7,308 nt of DNA. Source: Chitinophagaceae bacterium. GTDB taxonomy: Bacteria > Bacteroidota > Bacteroidia > Chitinophagales > Chitinophagaceae. The position numbers were made by a program, and so were the translations under genes. Where the stretch lies: positions 1 to 7,308 of the forward strand of contig CANHUK010000070.1 in NCBI GenBank assembly GCA_947463755.1, written 5' to 3'. This document shows, piece by piece, positions 1 through 7,308 of this stretch (position 1 is its first letter; each line of letters opens with the position of its first letter). The notes below the pieces were generated by a model, which searched no databases, was not told the origin of the DNA, and saw only the letters and a list, made by a program, of their open reading frames with translations.

Positions 1-64
1 GAGAAACAAGGTGGCTTATGCATCCCGACGGAAATTCCTTACCTTGATACCACAAACATTCCAC

Positions 65-1948
65 ATGTTCAGGTCAACCATCCTCGCAGTATTCCTCTCC
101 CTGACGATCCTCCGGACAGCCTCCGCCCAGGACACCCTCCCGATCTACCGCGCCCTGGCAGAAGTGGCCGTGATCGATCAAAAAGTGATGATCCCCATGC
201 GAGATGGGGTGCGACTGGCCACCGATATCTATCGCCCGAAAGGGCCGGGTAAATTCCCCGTCATCCTGTCCCGGACACCCTATAATTTCAACAGCTGGGG
301 GGATGGAAAGATGACACCCCGGAACTTCGAGCAGGCCCTGGACGCCGTGAAGCGAGGATACGTCTTCGTCGTGCAGAACGAACGCGGACGCTTCTTCTCC
401 GAAGGGGATTGGGACATCCTCGGCACCCCGCTGACGGACGGTTATGATGCCTTCACCTGGCTGGCATCGCAGTCGTGGTCCAACGGAAAGATCGGCCTCA
501 TCGGCTGCTCCTCCACGGCCGAATGGCAGATGGCGGTCGCCGCGCAGCAGCATCCTGCCCTGGCAGCCATCGTCGCCCAGGGGTTTGGTGCCGGCGTCGG
601 CAAGGTTGGTCGCTTCCAGGAACAAGGCAACTGGTACCGGGGCGGCGCCCAGCAAATGCTCTTCACCTCATGGCTCTATGGCACGCAGAACGATAAATAC
701 AAACCGCAACTGCCCAAGGGAATGTCGCAGCAAGACCTGATCCGCATCCAGCGGTTCTATGACATGGGCACCGAAATGCCTGCCGTAGACTGGTCCAGGG
801 CATTCCGGCACCTGCCGGTGAAGGACATCATCCGGAACGTGGATGGCCAGGAAGGCGTATACGAACAGATGATCCTGCGCAAACCCAACGACCCGGCCTG
901 GTTCAACGGCGGACTCTGGCACGAAACCATGCCCATCAACGTACCCGGTTACTGGTTCGTTTCCTGGTATGATGTCTCTTCCGGCCCGAACATCGAACTC
1001 TTCAATCATGTACGCAACAGTGCTAAGGATCGCAGTGTGGCCGACAACCAGTACCTGGTGATCGCCCCCGTCCTGCATTGCTCATACAAGAGAGCGACCG
1101 AAAACACCATGGTCGGACAACTCAGTGTGGGAGATGCACGTCTGGACTACGACGCACTCACCTGGGGATGGTTCGATCTCCATCTGAAAGGAGAAACCAA
1201 CGATTTCAAAAAGCAAAATCCCCGGGTCAGGTACTACACGATGGGATCCAACAAATGGCAATCGGCCGACAGCTTCCCGCTGCCGAATACCCGGATCACT
1301 CCATTTTATCTGTCGAGCGAAGGAAAGGCCAACAGTCGCAACGGCGACGGCACCCTCGCTGCCAGAACACCGGCAACCGATAAGCCCGACCAGTTCACCT
1401 ATGACCCCATGAACCCCGTCCCATCCCTCGGCGGCAACGTATGCTGCACGGGCAACGCCATCCAGGGAGGCGCCTTCGACCAGTCGCAGCTCGAACTGCG
1501 CGACGATATCCTCGTCTACACCAGCGAACCCCTGAAAGACGGTTTGGAGATCACCGGATTCATCGAGGCCACACTGTTTGTCTCTTCAGACGCTCCGGAT
1601 ACGGACGTCACACTGAAGCTGATCGATGTGCACCCCGACGGCAAGGCCTACAATCTAGACGAAACCATCCAGCGCCTGCGCTACCGCGAAGGGTACGATA
1701 AAGAAGTGATGATGGAAGCCGGAAAGATCTATGAAGTGAAGATGAGTCCGATGGTCACCAGCAATTTCTTCAAGCCCGGCCACAGGATACGGATCGAGAT
1801 CAGCGGCAGCAATTTTCCCCGGTTCGACCGCAACCTGAACACGGGCGGAAACAACTTCGATGAAAGTAAAGGACAACCGGCCCGGACCCGGATCCATCAT
1901 TCCAAAAATCATCCTTCCGTGCTGAAGTTGCCGGTCATACCGCGCTGA
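65..1948 (+). CDS. Secreted CocE/NonD family hydrolase (X-Pro dipeptidyl-peptidase S15-like serine hydrolase)
   Basis: This is an alpha/beta-hydrolase of the CocE/NonD superfamily, whose members cleave esters, amides or X-Pro peptide bonds; the substrate here is unknown. Numbering from the ATG at 65 (627 aa): residues 1-21 form a Sec signal peptide (Arg3, hydrophobic core, ASA before Gln22), so it is exported, probably to the periplasm. The nucleophile is probably Ser149 in GCSSTAEWQ, with Asp303 in SWYD and His338 in APVLH completing the triad. A C-terminal PepX_C jelly-roll domain covers roughly 360-620 and contains [16 protein letters not shown] and [13 protein letters not shown], both typical of the family. 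The length is normal. The frame stays open to the left edge, with a GTG at 11 that would add 18 residues. I prefer ATG 65 because it gives a compact signal peptide. It is separated from susC by 185 bp and may be its own transcript. The family call is firm; substrate and upstream context are not. Confidence 0.93.
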   Translation: MFRSTILAVFLSLTILRTASAQDTLPIYRALAEVAVIDQKVMIPMRDGVRLATDIYRPKGPGKFPVILSRTPYNFNSWGDGKMTPRNFEQALDAVKRGYVFVVQNERGRFFSEGDWDILGTPLTDGYDAFTWLASQSWSNGKIGLIGCSSTAEWQMAVAAQQHPALAAIVAQGFGAGVGKVGRFQEQGNWYRGGAQQMLFTSWLYGTQNDKYKPQLPKGMSQQDLIRIQRFYDMGTEMPAVDWSRAFRHLPVKDIIRNVDGQEGVYEQMILRKPNDPAWFNGGLWHETMPINVPGYWFVSWYDVSSGPNIELFNHVRNSAKDRSVADNQYLVIAPVLHCSYKRATENTMVGQLSVGDARLDYDALTWGWFDLHLKGETNDFKKQNPRVRYYTMGSNKWQSADSFPLPNTRITPFYLSSEGKANSRNGDGTLAARTPATDKPDQFTYDPMNPVPSLGGNVCCTGNAIQGGAFDQSQLELRDDILVYTSEPLKDGLEITGFIEATLFVSSDAPDTDVTLKLIDVHPDGKAYNLDETIQRLRYREGYDKEVMMEAGKIYEVKMSPMVTSNFFKPGHRIRIEISGSNFPRFDRNLNTGGNNFDESKGQPARTRIHHSKNHPSVLKLPVIPR

Positions 1949-2001
1949 TCCTTCCGAGATACCAAGGACATTTCCGCAAATTGACCGGCAAAACCTGCCG
2001 G
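1928..2001 (+). repeat. Overlapping inverted repeats (three competing arms) at the 3' end of the hydrolase gene
   Basis: TTGCCGGTCA at 1928-1937, inside the last codons of the hydrolase gene, is a perfect 10-bp inverted repeat of TGACCGGCAA at 1982-1991. The core of the second arm (CCGGCA, 1985-1990) can instead pair with TGCCGG at 1996-2001 across a 5-nt loop. The two stems cannot form together. A short T-run (2018-2022) follows 16 nt after the second stem, which is too far for a textbook intrinsic terminator. The region probably helps to end or stabilise the hydrolase transcript. The pairing is seen directly; the role is inferred. Confidence 0.45.
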
Positions 2002-2054
2002 GTTGATGGTCTTCCCCTTTTTCGGGAACGATTTCGTAAGTTTCTTGCTGCCCC

Positions 2055-2086
2055 TTCGCAGCATTTAAACGATTTTACTACTCTTG
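2055..2086 (+). promoter_or_regulatory. Candidate Bacteroidota-type promoter for susCD
   Basis: TACTCTTG at 2079-2086 matches seven of eight positions, counting the two free ones, of the Bacteroidota -7 element TAnnTTTG. TTCG at 2055-2058 is a one-mismatch version of the -33 TTTG, with a 20-nt spacer inside the usual 19-21 range. Transcription would start near 2091, leaving an mRNA leader of about 43 nt before the susC ATG. The -33 match is imperfect and the start site is not known, so this is a candidate only. Confidence 0.4.
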
Positions 2087-2092
2087 CATAAT

Positions 2093-2118
2093 GCTCCGCC
2101 CGTTAAATACTCCGGAGC
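2093..2118 (+). promoter_or_regulatory. Inverted repeat / possible 5'-UTR hairpin ahead of susC
   Basis: GCTCCG at 2093-2098 is perfectly complementary in inverted orientation to CGGAGC at 2113-2118, with a 14-nt A/T-containing loop. The right arm overlaps a perfect 8-bp palindrome, CTCCGGAG, at 2110-2117. It ends 15 nt before the susC start, ahead of an A/T-rich stretch (2121-2130) where a ribosome would load. It could be a DNA-binding site or an mRNA hairpin at the very 5' end of the susCD transcript. The repeat is seen directly; function is inferred. Confidence 0.4.
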
Positions 2119-2133
2119 GCTTAAAATTTAGCC

Positions 2134-5100
2134 ATGATGAAAAAAATCCGAATGCTTGCATTGGGCTTGCTGATGGCGAGCCTTGGGTTCGCACAGCCGG
2201 CCCAGAAAGAGGTCACCGGTAAGGTGACGGACAACAACGGACAGGGCCTGTCCGGCGTGACCATCCTTAATCAGAATTCAAAAGAGTCTGCAGTCAGCAG
2301 CAATGACGGATCCTACCGCATCAAAGCCCGCCAGGGTGATGTGCTGGTATTCTCCAACGTGTCGTTCACGGAAGCCACCCGCACCGTGGGTGCATCCAAT
2401 GTGATCAGTCTGAGCCTGCAATCCGCAGCCGCCCAGCTCTCCGACGTGGTCGTGGTCGGTTACGGCCAGAGCACGCGCCGGGCACTGACCAGTGCCGTCA
2501 CAACCATCCGTCCGGGCGATATGAACCGCGGACCGATCACCGATGTGGGTCAGTTGCTCCAGGGTAAGGTCCCCGGCCTGAACATCACCGCCAACGGCGA
2601 TCCCAACCGCCGCGCTGCCATCATCCTGCGTGGTGCCTCCACCATCAACAGTCCGGGTGGCCCTTTCTTCGTGATCGACGGAGTACCGGGTGCAGATATC
2701 AACCTGGTCGCCCCGGATGACATCGCCTCCATCGACGTCCTGAAGGATGCCGCGGCAACAGCCATCTATGGCAACCGCGCCGCCTCGGGTGTGATCATGA
2801 TCACCACCAAAAAAGGAAGGAAGGGCCAGACCCAGGTCAATTACAATGGGTATATAGGTGTGGAGAATGCCACCAGCGGTCTGAAACTGATGGATGCCGC
2901 ACAACACCGGGAGTACATCAAATCACAGGGTCTCTCCTACAACCCGCTGGACGACCTTGGCGCAAATACAGACTGGCAGAAGGCCATCCAGAAGGATCGC
3001 GCCATCAGCCATAACCACAACCTCTCCTTCAGCGGCGGGGGCGACCATGGCACATACTCCGCCAGTATCAACTACATCAACCGCGAAGGTATCCTGATGC
3101 GCAGCAACCAGGAGCGCTTCATCGCCCGCCTCAACGTAGAGCAAATGGCGCTGAACGATAAGGTGAAATTCAACCTGAACGTCACCAACTCACAGACCAA
3201 TGCGAAACTGGTGCCCCTCCAAAACAGCGTACTGGAGCAGATGACCAATCACCTGCCCGTATCGCCGGTATATAACCCCGATGGTACCTGGTTCGAAAAC
3301 TTCAACATCCCGGGATATTTCAACCCGGTGGGACTGATCGAAAACGCCCGGGATGATCTGAAGACCAACAACCTCGTCGCCAGCCTGACCACGGAAGTAA
3401 AACTGCCCTTCAACCTGACCTACAACCTGCTGGTATCTCATCAGAACACGAACTACGACGGGTCGGCATTTTACAACAGCTATTACGGCAGATACTCCCC
3501 GGCTCAGTTCTACAGCAACCCTGATCCCGGCTTCGGTGGTACATCCCTCATCGCTTCCAGCCTGTTCGGGGTGAACGGATCGGCCTTCCGCAGTTCCTTT
3601 ACCGACCGTCAGAACAACCTGGAAACCTTTCTGGGCTGGAACCGTAAATTCGGCGATCACAGCCTCAACGCCGTGGTGGGCTACTCCTACCTGAGTGATA
3701 CGAGAGGCGAAGGCATCCAGTCGTCCAGCACCAACTTCATCACAGACTACACGGGATACAATAACCTCTCCCTCGGCAACCCCTACGCCATCCCGAGCTA
3801 TCGCATCCGGCTCGGCGGCGGTGCGGCTGAGAAGCGACTGATCTCTGACTTCGCCCGTCTGAACTACAACTACAACGACCGTTACCTCTTGCAGGCTTCC
3901 ATTCGCCGGGACGGCAGCTCCGTCTTCGGTGCCAACTACCGCTGGGGCTACTTCCCTTCCGTGGGTCTGGCCTGGAGGATCAGCAATGAGAAGTTCATGG
4001 AAAAACAGAGCATCTTCAGCGATCTGAAACTCCGCGCCAGCTATGGTGTCACAGGTAACTCCGAAGGCATCGGCGCCTTCAATGCCAAACTGGTATATGG
4101 TATTTCCGGTAACTACCTGAACAACGGCGTCATTGAAAACGCATACGGACCGCAGCAGGGTGCCAACCCTGATCTGCGCTGGGAGCGCACTTCAACCTCC
4201 AACCTCGGTCTAGACTTCGCCATCCTGGGTGGTAAGGTCACCGGTTCACTGGACGTCTACGAGAAACTCACCAGCGACATGTTGTTCCAGTACAGCGTGA
4301 GCCCGGCCCTCGTTCCCGGTGGACGCATCTGGGCCAATGGCGGCTCCATGAGCAACAAGGGGATCGAACTGATGTTGACCGGTTCTCCGATCCAAACGAA
4401 GAATTTCAGCTGGAATACCACCTTCAACCTCGCCCATAACCGCAACGAGATCACGAGCCTCGCGAACCCCTACTCCGCCGGAGACTCTCTTCTTTATGTA
4501 GGCCCCCGCGGTCAGGGACAGACGGGCGCATCGCTGCAGATCCTGAAAGTGGGCAAGCCGCTCGGCCAGTTCTTCTCCTTCATCTATGAAGGCAAGAACA
4601 GCGCCGGTCTCTCTCAGTTCAGGAAGAAGGATGGCACCATCACCACCGCCCCGCTCAACGGAACGGATTACTTCTACATCGGCGACGCACAACCCAGACT
4701 GCTTGCGGGCTGGAACAATACCCTGCGCTACGGGAAGTTCGACCTCAACTTCTTCTTCCGTGGCACCTTCGGCGCCAAGATCTTCAACGCCACCCGTGGC
4801 AACCTGTCGTACACACCCAACGCCTCCGTCAGCAACCTCTCATCCCTCCTCACGGCGGATGATAAGGTTTCCGATCCCCGCAACAGCTTCTTCTCCACCC
4901 GCTACGTGGAAAATGGAAATTATGTCCGACTCGACAACGCATCCCTCGGATACACGGTGGATACGAAGATCAAGGGCATCAACAACCTGCGGGTTTATCT
5001 GACCGGCAACAACCTGCTCACCATCACCAAGTACACCGGCATCGACCCCGAGATCAACCAGGGTGGAGTGGCACCGGGCGTGGACAATAACAACTTCTAT

Positions 5101-5145
5101 CCCCGCACCCGTACCATCATGTTCGGTGTGAGCATGAACTTCTGA
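2134..5145 (+). CDS. SusC/RagA family TonB-linked outer-membrane transporter
   Basis: This is the outer-membrane import channel of a SusCD pair. It takes up oligosaccharides or peptides bound by its SusD partner, using energy passed through TonB. In 1003 aa, residues 1-20 are a Sec signal peptide (MMKKIRM, Leu-rich core, cleavage after GFA). A carboxypeptidase-regulatory-like beta domain spans about 26-97 (VTGKVTDNNGQGLSGVTI). The SusC signature SDVVVVGYG is at 103-111, the plug domain at about 115-228 (IDGVPG at 181-186, then DVLKDAAATAIYG). The rest is a 22-strand-type barrel with LKLRASYGVTGN at 631-642, TGNNLLTITKYTGIDPEIN from 957, and a terminal Phe expected for BAM-dependent insertion. 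There is no STN domain, so it is unlikely to signal directly to an anti-sigma factor. Two tandem ATGs (2134, 2137) are possible starts, preceded by an A/T-rich leader with no Shine-Dalgarno. The substrate cannot be read from the sequence. Confidence 0.97.
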   Translation: MMKKIRMLALGLLMASLGFAQPAQKEVTGKVTDNNGQGLSGVTILNQNSKESAVSSNDGSYRIKARQGDVLVFSNVSFTEATRTVGASNVISLSLQSAAAQLSDVVVVGYGQSTRRALTSAVTTIRPGDMNRGPITDVGQLLQGKVPGLNITANGDPNRRAAIILRGASTINSPGGPFFVIDGVPGADINLVAPDDIASIDVLKDAAATAIYGNRAASGVIMITTKKGRKGQTQVNYNGYIGVENATSGLKLMDAAQHREYIKSQGLSYNPLDDLGANTDWQKAIQKDRAISHNHNLSFSGGGDHGTYSASINYINREGILMRSNQERFIARLNVEQMALNDKVKFNLNVTNSQTNAKLVPLQNSVLEQMTNHLPVSPVYNPDGTWFENFNIPGYFNPVGLIENARDDLKTNNLVASLTTEVKLPFNLTYNLLVSHQNTNYDGSAFYNSYYGRYSPAQFYSNPDPGFGGTSLIASSLFGVNGSAFRSSFTDRQNNLETFLGWNRKFGDHSLNAVVGYSYLSDTRGEGIQSSSTNFITDYTGYNNLSLGNPYAIPSYRIRLGGGAAEKRLISDFARLNYNYNDRYLLQASIRRDGSSVFGANYRWGYFPSVGLAWRISNEKFMEKQSIFSDLKLRASYGVTGNSEGIGAFNAKLVYGISGNYLNNGVIENAYGPQQGANPDLRWERTSTSNLGLDFAILGGKVTGSLDVYEKLTSDMLFQYSVSPALVPGGRIWANGGSMSNKGIELMLTGSPIQTKNFSWNTTFNLAHNRNEITSLANPYSAGDSLLYVGPRGQGQTGASLQILKVGKPLGQFFSFIYEGKNSAGLSQFRKKDGTITTAPLNGTDYFYIGDAQPRLLAGWNNTLRYGKFDLNFFFRGTFGAKIFNATRGNLSYTPNASVSNLSSLLTADDKVSDPRNSFFSTRYVENGNYVRLDNASLGYTVDTKIKGINNLRVYLTGNNLLTITKYTGIDPEINQGGVAPGVDNNNFYPRTRTIMFGVSMNF

Positions 5146-5164
5146 GTTAAACATCATCCAATCA

Positions 5165-6859
5165 ATGACAACAATATTTAAAGCAATGAACAGCATACGA
5201 AAGACCTCGCTTGGACTCATGGGTGCTGCCATCCTGCTGGGTTCCTGCCACAAGCTCGACGTGCCCGTCACCTCGCAGCTGACCCCTGACATTTTCCCGA
5301 CCACCCAGTCACAATTCAATGCAGTGATGGGCCCCATCTATACTCAGCTGCGGAACGACTTCGCCGTGGGGTATTTCCAGGTGCAAAGCCATTCTACCGA
5401 CGAATCCATCCAGCCTGCCTATGGCGGTAACTGGTTCGATGGCGGACGTTTCATGGAAATGCACTTACATACCTACAACAAGGACAATGCCCTCCTGAAT
5501 GGTAACTGGGGCTATCTGTCCAACATGATCGGTATCAGCAACCAGATCCTGTACATTCTCAGGGATGCACCGGAAGGCGCCGCCAAGCGCCAGAGCGTCG
5601 CTGAAATGAAGACCATGCGTGGCCTGGCCTATTTTCTGATGATGGATATGTTCGGGAATATTCCCATTGATACCGTCTACGGATCAAGAGACCTGAATAC
5701 CAACACCCCGAGGGCACAGGTATTCAACTTCATCGAATCAGAACTCAAGTCGGCCATCCCCAACCTCAGCCCGGTCGGTGGCGCCACGATGTATGGCAAA
5801 CCCAACCGCTACACCGGCTTCGCCATCCTCGCCAAGATGTACATGAACGCTGGCGTCTACACAGGAACTGCCCGCTGGAATGATGCCATTGCCGCCTGCG
5901 ACAGCATCATCAACGCCGGAGGAGGCAGCCTCTATGCCTTCGAGCCGCGCGGCACCTACCTGCGGATGTTCTACCCGCAGAACGGTCCGGGCAATAAAGA
6001 GTTCATCTTCGCCATCCCCTACGACCCCGCCACCTCCGGTGGATTCCAGTTCCATGCCCGGTACGACCTCAACCGGAACCTGGGCATCCGTTACCTCTAT
6101 TCAGGCTCCACACCGGGCACGAACGTGAACCCGGTCATCAACCTGACCAGCGGCAATGGCCTCATTCACAACAAACCCAGCGGTCCGAGGATGACCACAC
6201 CGGAATACTTCAGATATTTCTGGGATCCCAACGATGTGCGCAACGGACAATGGCTCAGCGGCAAACAATACTGGCAGGATGGCAGCCCCATCATGGTGCG
6301 CACCACCAAAAAGGGTTACGATCAGTTCTACACAGGTGCAGATGGTTCCGCCGCCGTTACCTATCACCTGGAACTGTCATCCGCTCCCACACTCCGTCAG
6401 AACCCGGCCACACTCGACTGCGGCAATGATGAGATCGCCTGGAACATGGGCACCCGGAATATCAAGTTCTACCCCGACTGGACCAACCCCACCAGCCGTA
6501 ACCAGAACAACGACGTGCCCCTATTCCGCTATTCAGACATCATCCTGATGAAGTCAGAAGCCATCCTGCGCGGAGGCACGCCCACCCTCGGACACACGGC
6601 CCTTTCACTGGCCAATAACCTGAGGGCCCAGCGTACCACATCGCCCGCCTGGACCAACGTCACCCTCGACAGCCTGTATGCTGAAAGGGCACGCGAACTG
6701 GCATGGGAGACCTGGCGCCGCAACGACGCCATCCGCTTCGGAAAATATGAAGACCGGTGGTTGTTCAAGACCGATAACAACCCCAACAAACGCATCTTCC
6801 CGATCCCGCAGACGGCCCTCGCCAATAACCCGAAACTGGTGCAGAATCCCGGGTACTGA
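5165..6859 (+). CDS. SusD/RagB family nutrient-binding outer-membrane lipoprotein
   Basis: This is the surface lipoprotein that caps SusC and captures the substrate. In 564 aa, a lipoprotein signal peptide ends in the lipobox LGSC, with the lipidated residue Cys28. The N-terminal SusD-like helical/TPR region follows, including MRGLAYFLMMDMFGNIPIDT at 151-170 and a TPR-like stretch at about 213-250 (AKMYMNAG, WNDAIAACDSIINAG). The C-terminal SusD/RagB domain holds VPLFRYSDIILMKSEA (451-466), LYAERARELAWETWRRNDAIRFGKY (split here around 504-528) and the usual end, LVQNPGY. An ATG at 5186 would give a shorter, equally good signal peptide (Cys21) behind an A-rich leader, so the start is uncertain by seven codons. 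The gene begins 19 bp after susC with no terminator between them, so the two are one operon. The long loop region at 290-440 is presumably the variable, ligand-specific part. Ligand unknown. Confidence 0.97.
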   Translation: MTTIFKAMNSIRKTSLGLMGAAILLGSCHKLDVPVTSQLTPDIFPTTQSQFNAVMGPIYTQLRNDFAVGYFQVQSHSTDESIQPAYGGNWFDGGRFMEMHLHTYNKDNALLNGNWGYLSNMIGISNQILYILRDAPEGAAKRQSVAEMKTMRGLAYFLMMDMFGNIPIDTVYGSRDLNTNTPRAQVFNFIESELKSAIPNLSPVGGATMYGKPNRYTGFAILAKMYMNAGVYTGTARWNDAIAACDSIINAGGGSLYAFEPRGTYLRMFYPQNGPGNKEFIFAIPYDPATSGGFQFHARYDLNRNLGIRYLYSGSTPGTNVNPVINLTSGNGLIHNKPSGPRMTTPEYFRYFWDPNDVRNGQWLSGKQYWQDGSPIMVRTTKKGYDQFYTGADGSAAVTYHLELSSAPTLRQNPATLDCGNDEIAWNMGTRNIKFYPDWTNPTSRNQNNDVPLFRYSDIILMKSEAILRGGTPTLGHTALSLANNLRAQRTTSPAWTNVTLDSLYAERARELAWETWRRNDAIRFGKYEDRWLFKTDNNPNKRIFPIPQTALANNPKLVQNPGY

Positions 6860-6880
6860 TCACCGATCACGTTATCGTAG

Positions 6881-6910
6881 AAAAAGGTCCGCATTCCGCG
6901 GACCTTTTTT
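6881..6910 (+). terminator. Intrinsic (rho-independent) terminator of the susCD operon
   Basis: The stem GGTCCGC (6886-6892) and GCGGACC (6898-6904) is perfect, with a 5-nt loop (ATTCC). It is flanked by five A (6881-6885) and six T (6905-6910). The A/T pairs extend the stem to 12 bp, and the A-run means it could also stop transcription from the opposite strand. It lies 21 nt after the susD stop codon and 42 nt before the GH92-like gene, so that gene either needs its own promoter or depends on read-through. Confidence 0.95.
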
Positions 6911-6952
6911 ATTTTCACCAACGATTCCCAACGACGCTAAAACGACTTAGAG

Positions 6953-7308
6953 ATGAGATCCCTTTCCCTGGCCATCAGCCTTCTTCTACTGGCCTCCACA
7001 ACCCTCCATGCACAGAAACCACGCAAGTCGGACCTGGTGGAACCCATGGTGGACGCCGCCAATTCCCGCTTCTTCTATTTCAGTTCCGCCACCCGCCCCT
7101 TCGGGATGGTCAACCTGAGCCCGGACATGAACCTCAAAGGCGTGTGGAACACCGGATACAAATACAACGAAGACACCATCCGCTGCTTCAGCCATGTCCA
7201 CTGCTGGGAACTCTCCGCCATCCCGGTCCTGCCCGCCACCGGCCGCTTCAAGGGGCACCTCGGCACCGATGTCTACGGATCGACCTATTCCCACGCCACC
7301 GAGATCGC
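6953..7308 (+). CDS. GH92-like secreted glycosidase (alpha-mannosidase family), N-terminal part, truncated by window end
   Basis: An ATG at 6953 opens a frame that runs off the right edge after 118 codons plus 2 nt; family members are usually over 700 aa. Residues 1-20 are a Sec signal peptide (MRSLS, Leu-rich core, LHA before Gln21). Residues 27-58 resemble the start of the GH92 N-terminal beta-sandwich domain: DLVEPMVD, then ATRPFGMVNLSPD. Next come GYKYNEDTI (68-76), FSHVH (79-83) and a VLPATG segment (92-97), in the family's order. GH92 enzymes are calcium-dependent exo-alpha-mannosidases; the catalytic acids lie in the part not shown, so activity cannot be judged. The usual glycine/histidine-rich IGTGGHGHTFPG-type motif is replaced by DAANSRFFYFSS, and the SGTG motif after FSHTH by CWELSA, so this is a divergent branch. 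It follows the susCD terminator and probably acts on the ligand of that transporter. Confidence 0.82.
   Translation, partial: MRSLSLAISLLLLASTTLHAQKPRKSDLVEPMVDAANSRFFYFSSATRPFGMVNLSPDMNLKGVWNTGYKYNEDTIRCFSHVHCWELSAIPVLPATGRFKGHLGTDVYGSTYSHATEI

Noticed and set aside
40..47. TACCTTGA as a -7 element for the hydrolase gene
   Set aside because: The match is partial and no -33 TTG lies about 20 nt upstream; a true promoter may be outside the window.
2114..2117. GGAG as a Shine-Dalgarno sequence for susC
   Set aside because: It ends 16 nt before the ATG, is part of an inverted repeat, and Bacteroidota rarely use Shine-Dalgarno pairing.
1949..2133. Search for a small gene, tRNA or other structured RNA in the hydrolase-susC gap
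   Set aside because: I found no tRNA-like cloverleaf, no convincing short reading frame with a leader, and no riboswitch motif I recognise; only the repeats and candidate promoter reported above.
2278..2907. Long antisense open frame (209 codons) opposite susC
   Set aside because: It lies wholly inside a clear susC reading frame, has no recognisable domain, and open antisense frames are common opposite GC-biased third codon positions. The same reasoning removes the other antisense frames, such as those at 668-1078, 3190-3660 and 4246-4692.
4586..5002. Same-strand frame of 138 codons inside the 3' part of susC
   Set aside because: Its product is rich in Ser, Thr, Pro and Arg, typical of an out-of-frame reading of GC-rich coding DNA, and susC is intact across it.
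6910..6917. TATTTTCA as a -7 promoter element for the GH92-like gene
   Set aside because: It overlaps the terminator T-run, lacks the final TG of the consensus, and has no TTG at the right distance upstream.

Overview
The window looks like chromosomal DNA from a Bacteroidota species, most likely a GC-rich member of the Chitinophagaceae. Three things point there: a tandem SusC/SusD pair, gene leaders that are A/T-rich and lack a Shine-Dalgarno sequence, and the style of the SusC plug motif (VVVVGYG). The genus is inferred from protein style only. All genes recognised lie on the + strand.

Layout. (1) 65-1948: a secreted CocE/NonD-type serine hydrolase of the X-Pro dipeptidyl-peptidase/acylase superfamily, with signal peptide, catalytic triad and C-terminal PepX_C domain. 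(2) 1949-2133: an intergenic region with inverted repeats, a candidate Bacteroidota-type promoter and a hairpin just ahead of the next gene. (3) 2134-5145: a SusC/RagA-type TonB-dependent outer-membrane transporter. (4) 5165-6859: its SusD/RagB-type surface lipoprotein partner, 19 bp downstream and surely co-transcribed. (5) 6881-6910: a strong intrinsic terminator. (6) 6953 to the window end: the first 118 codons of a secreted GH92-like glycosidase (alpha-mannosidase family), cut off by the window edge.

Taken together this is a polysaccharide- or glycoprotein-utilisation locus. The exported hydrolases would trim a substrate, SusD would capture the product at the cell surface, and SusC would import it with TonB energy. 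A GH92-like enzyme next to a peptidase/acylase-like hydrolase would fit a mannose-bearing glycopeptide or an acylated glycan, but that is inference. No regulator (ECF sigma/anti-sigma, hybrid two-component system, SusR-like) is visible, and SusC has no STN signalling domain.

I do not see a previously undescribed system. The points most worth a second look are the divergent GH92 N-terminus, a three-arm set of competing stems at the end of the first gene, a possible 5'-terminal hairpin on the susCD mRNA, and the terminator that separates susCD from the GH92-like gene.
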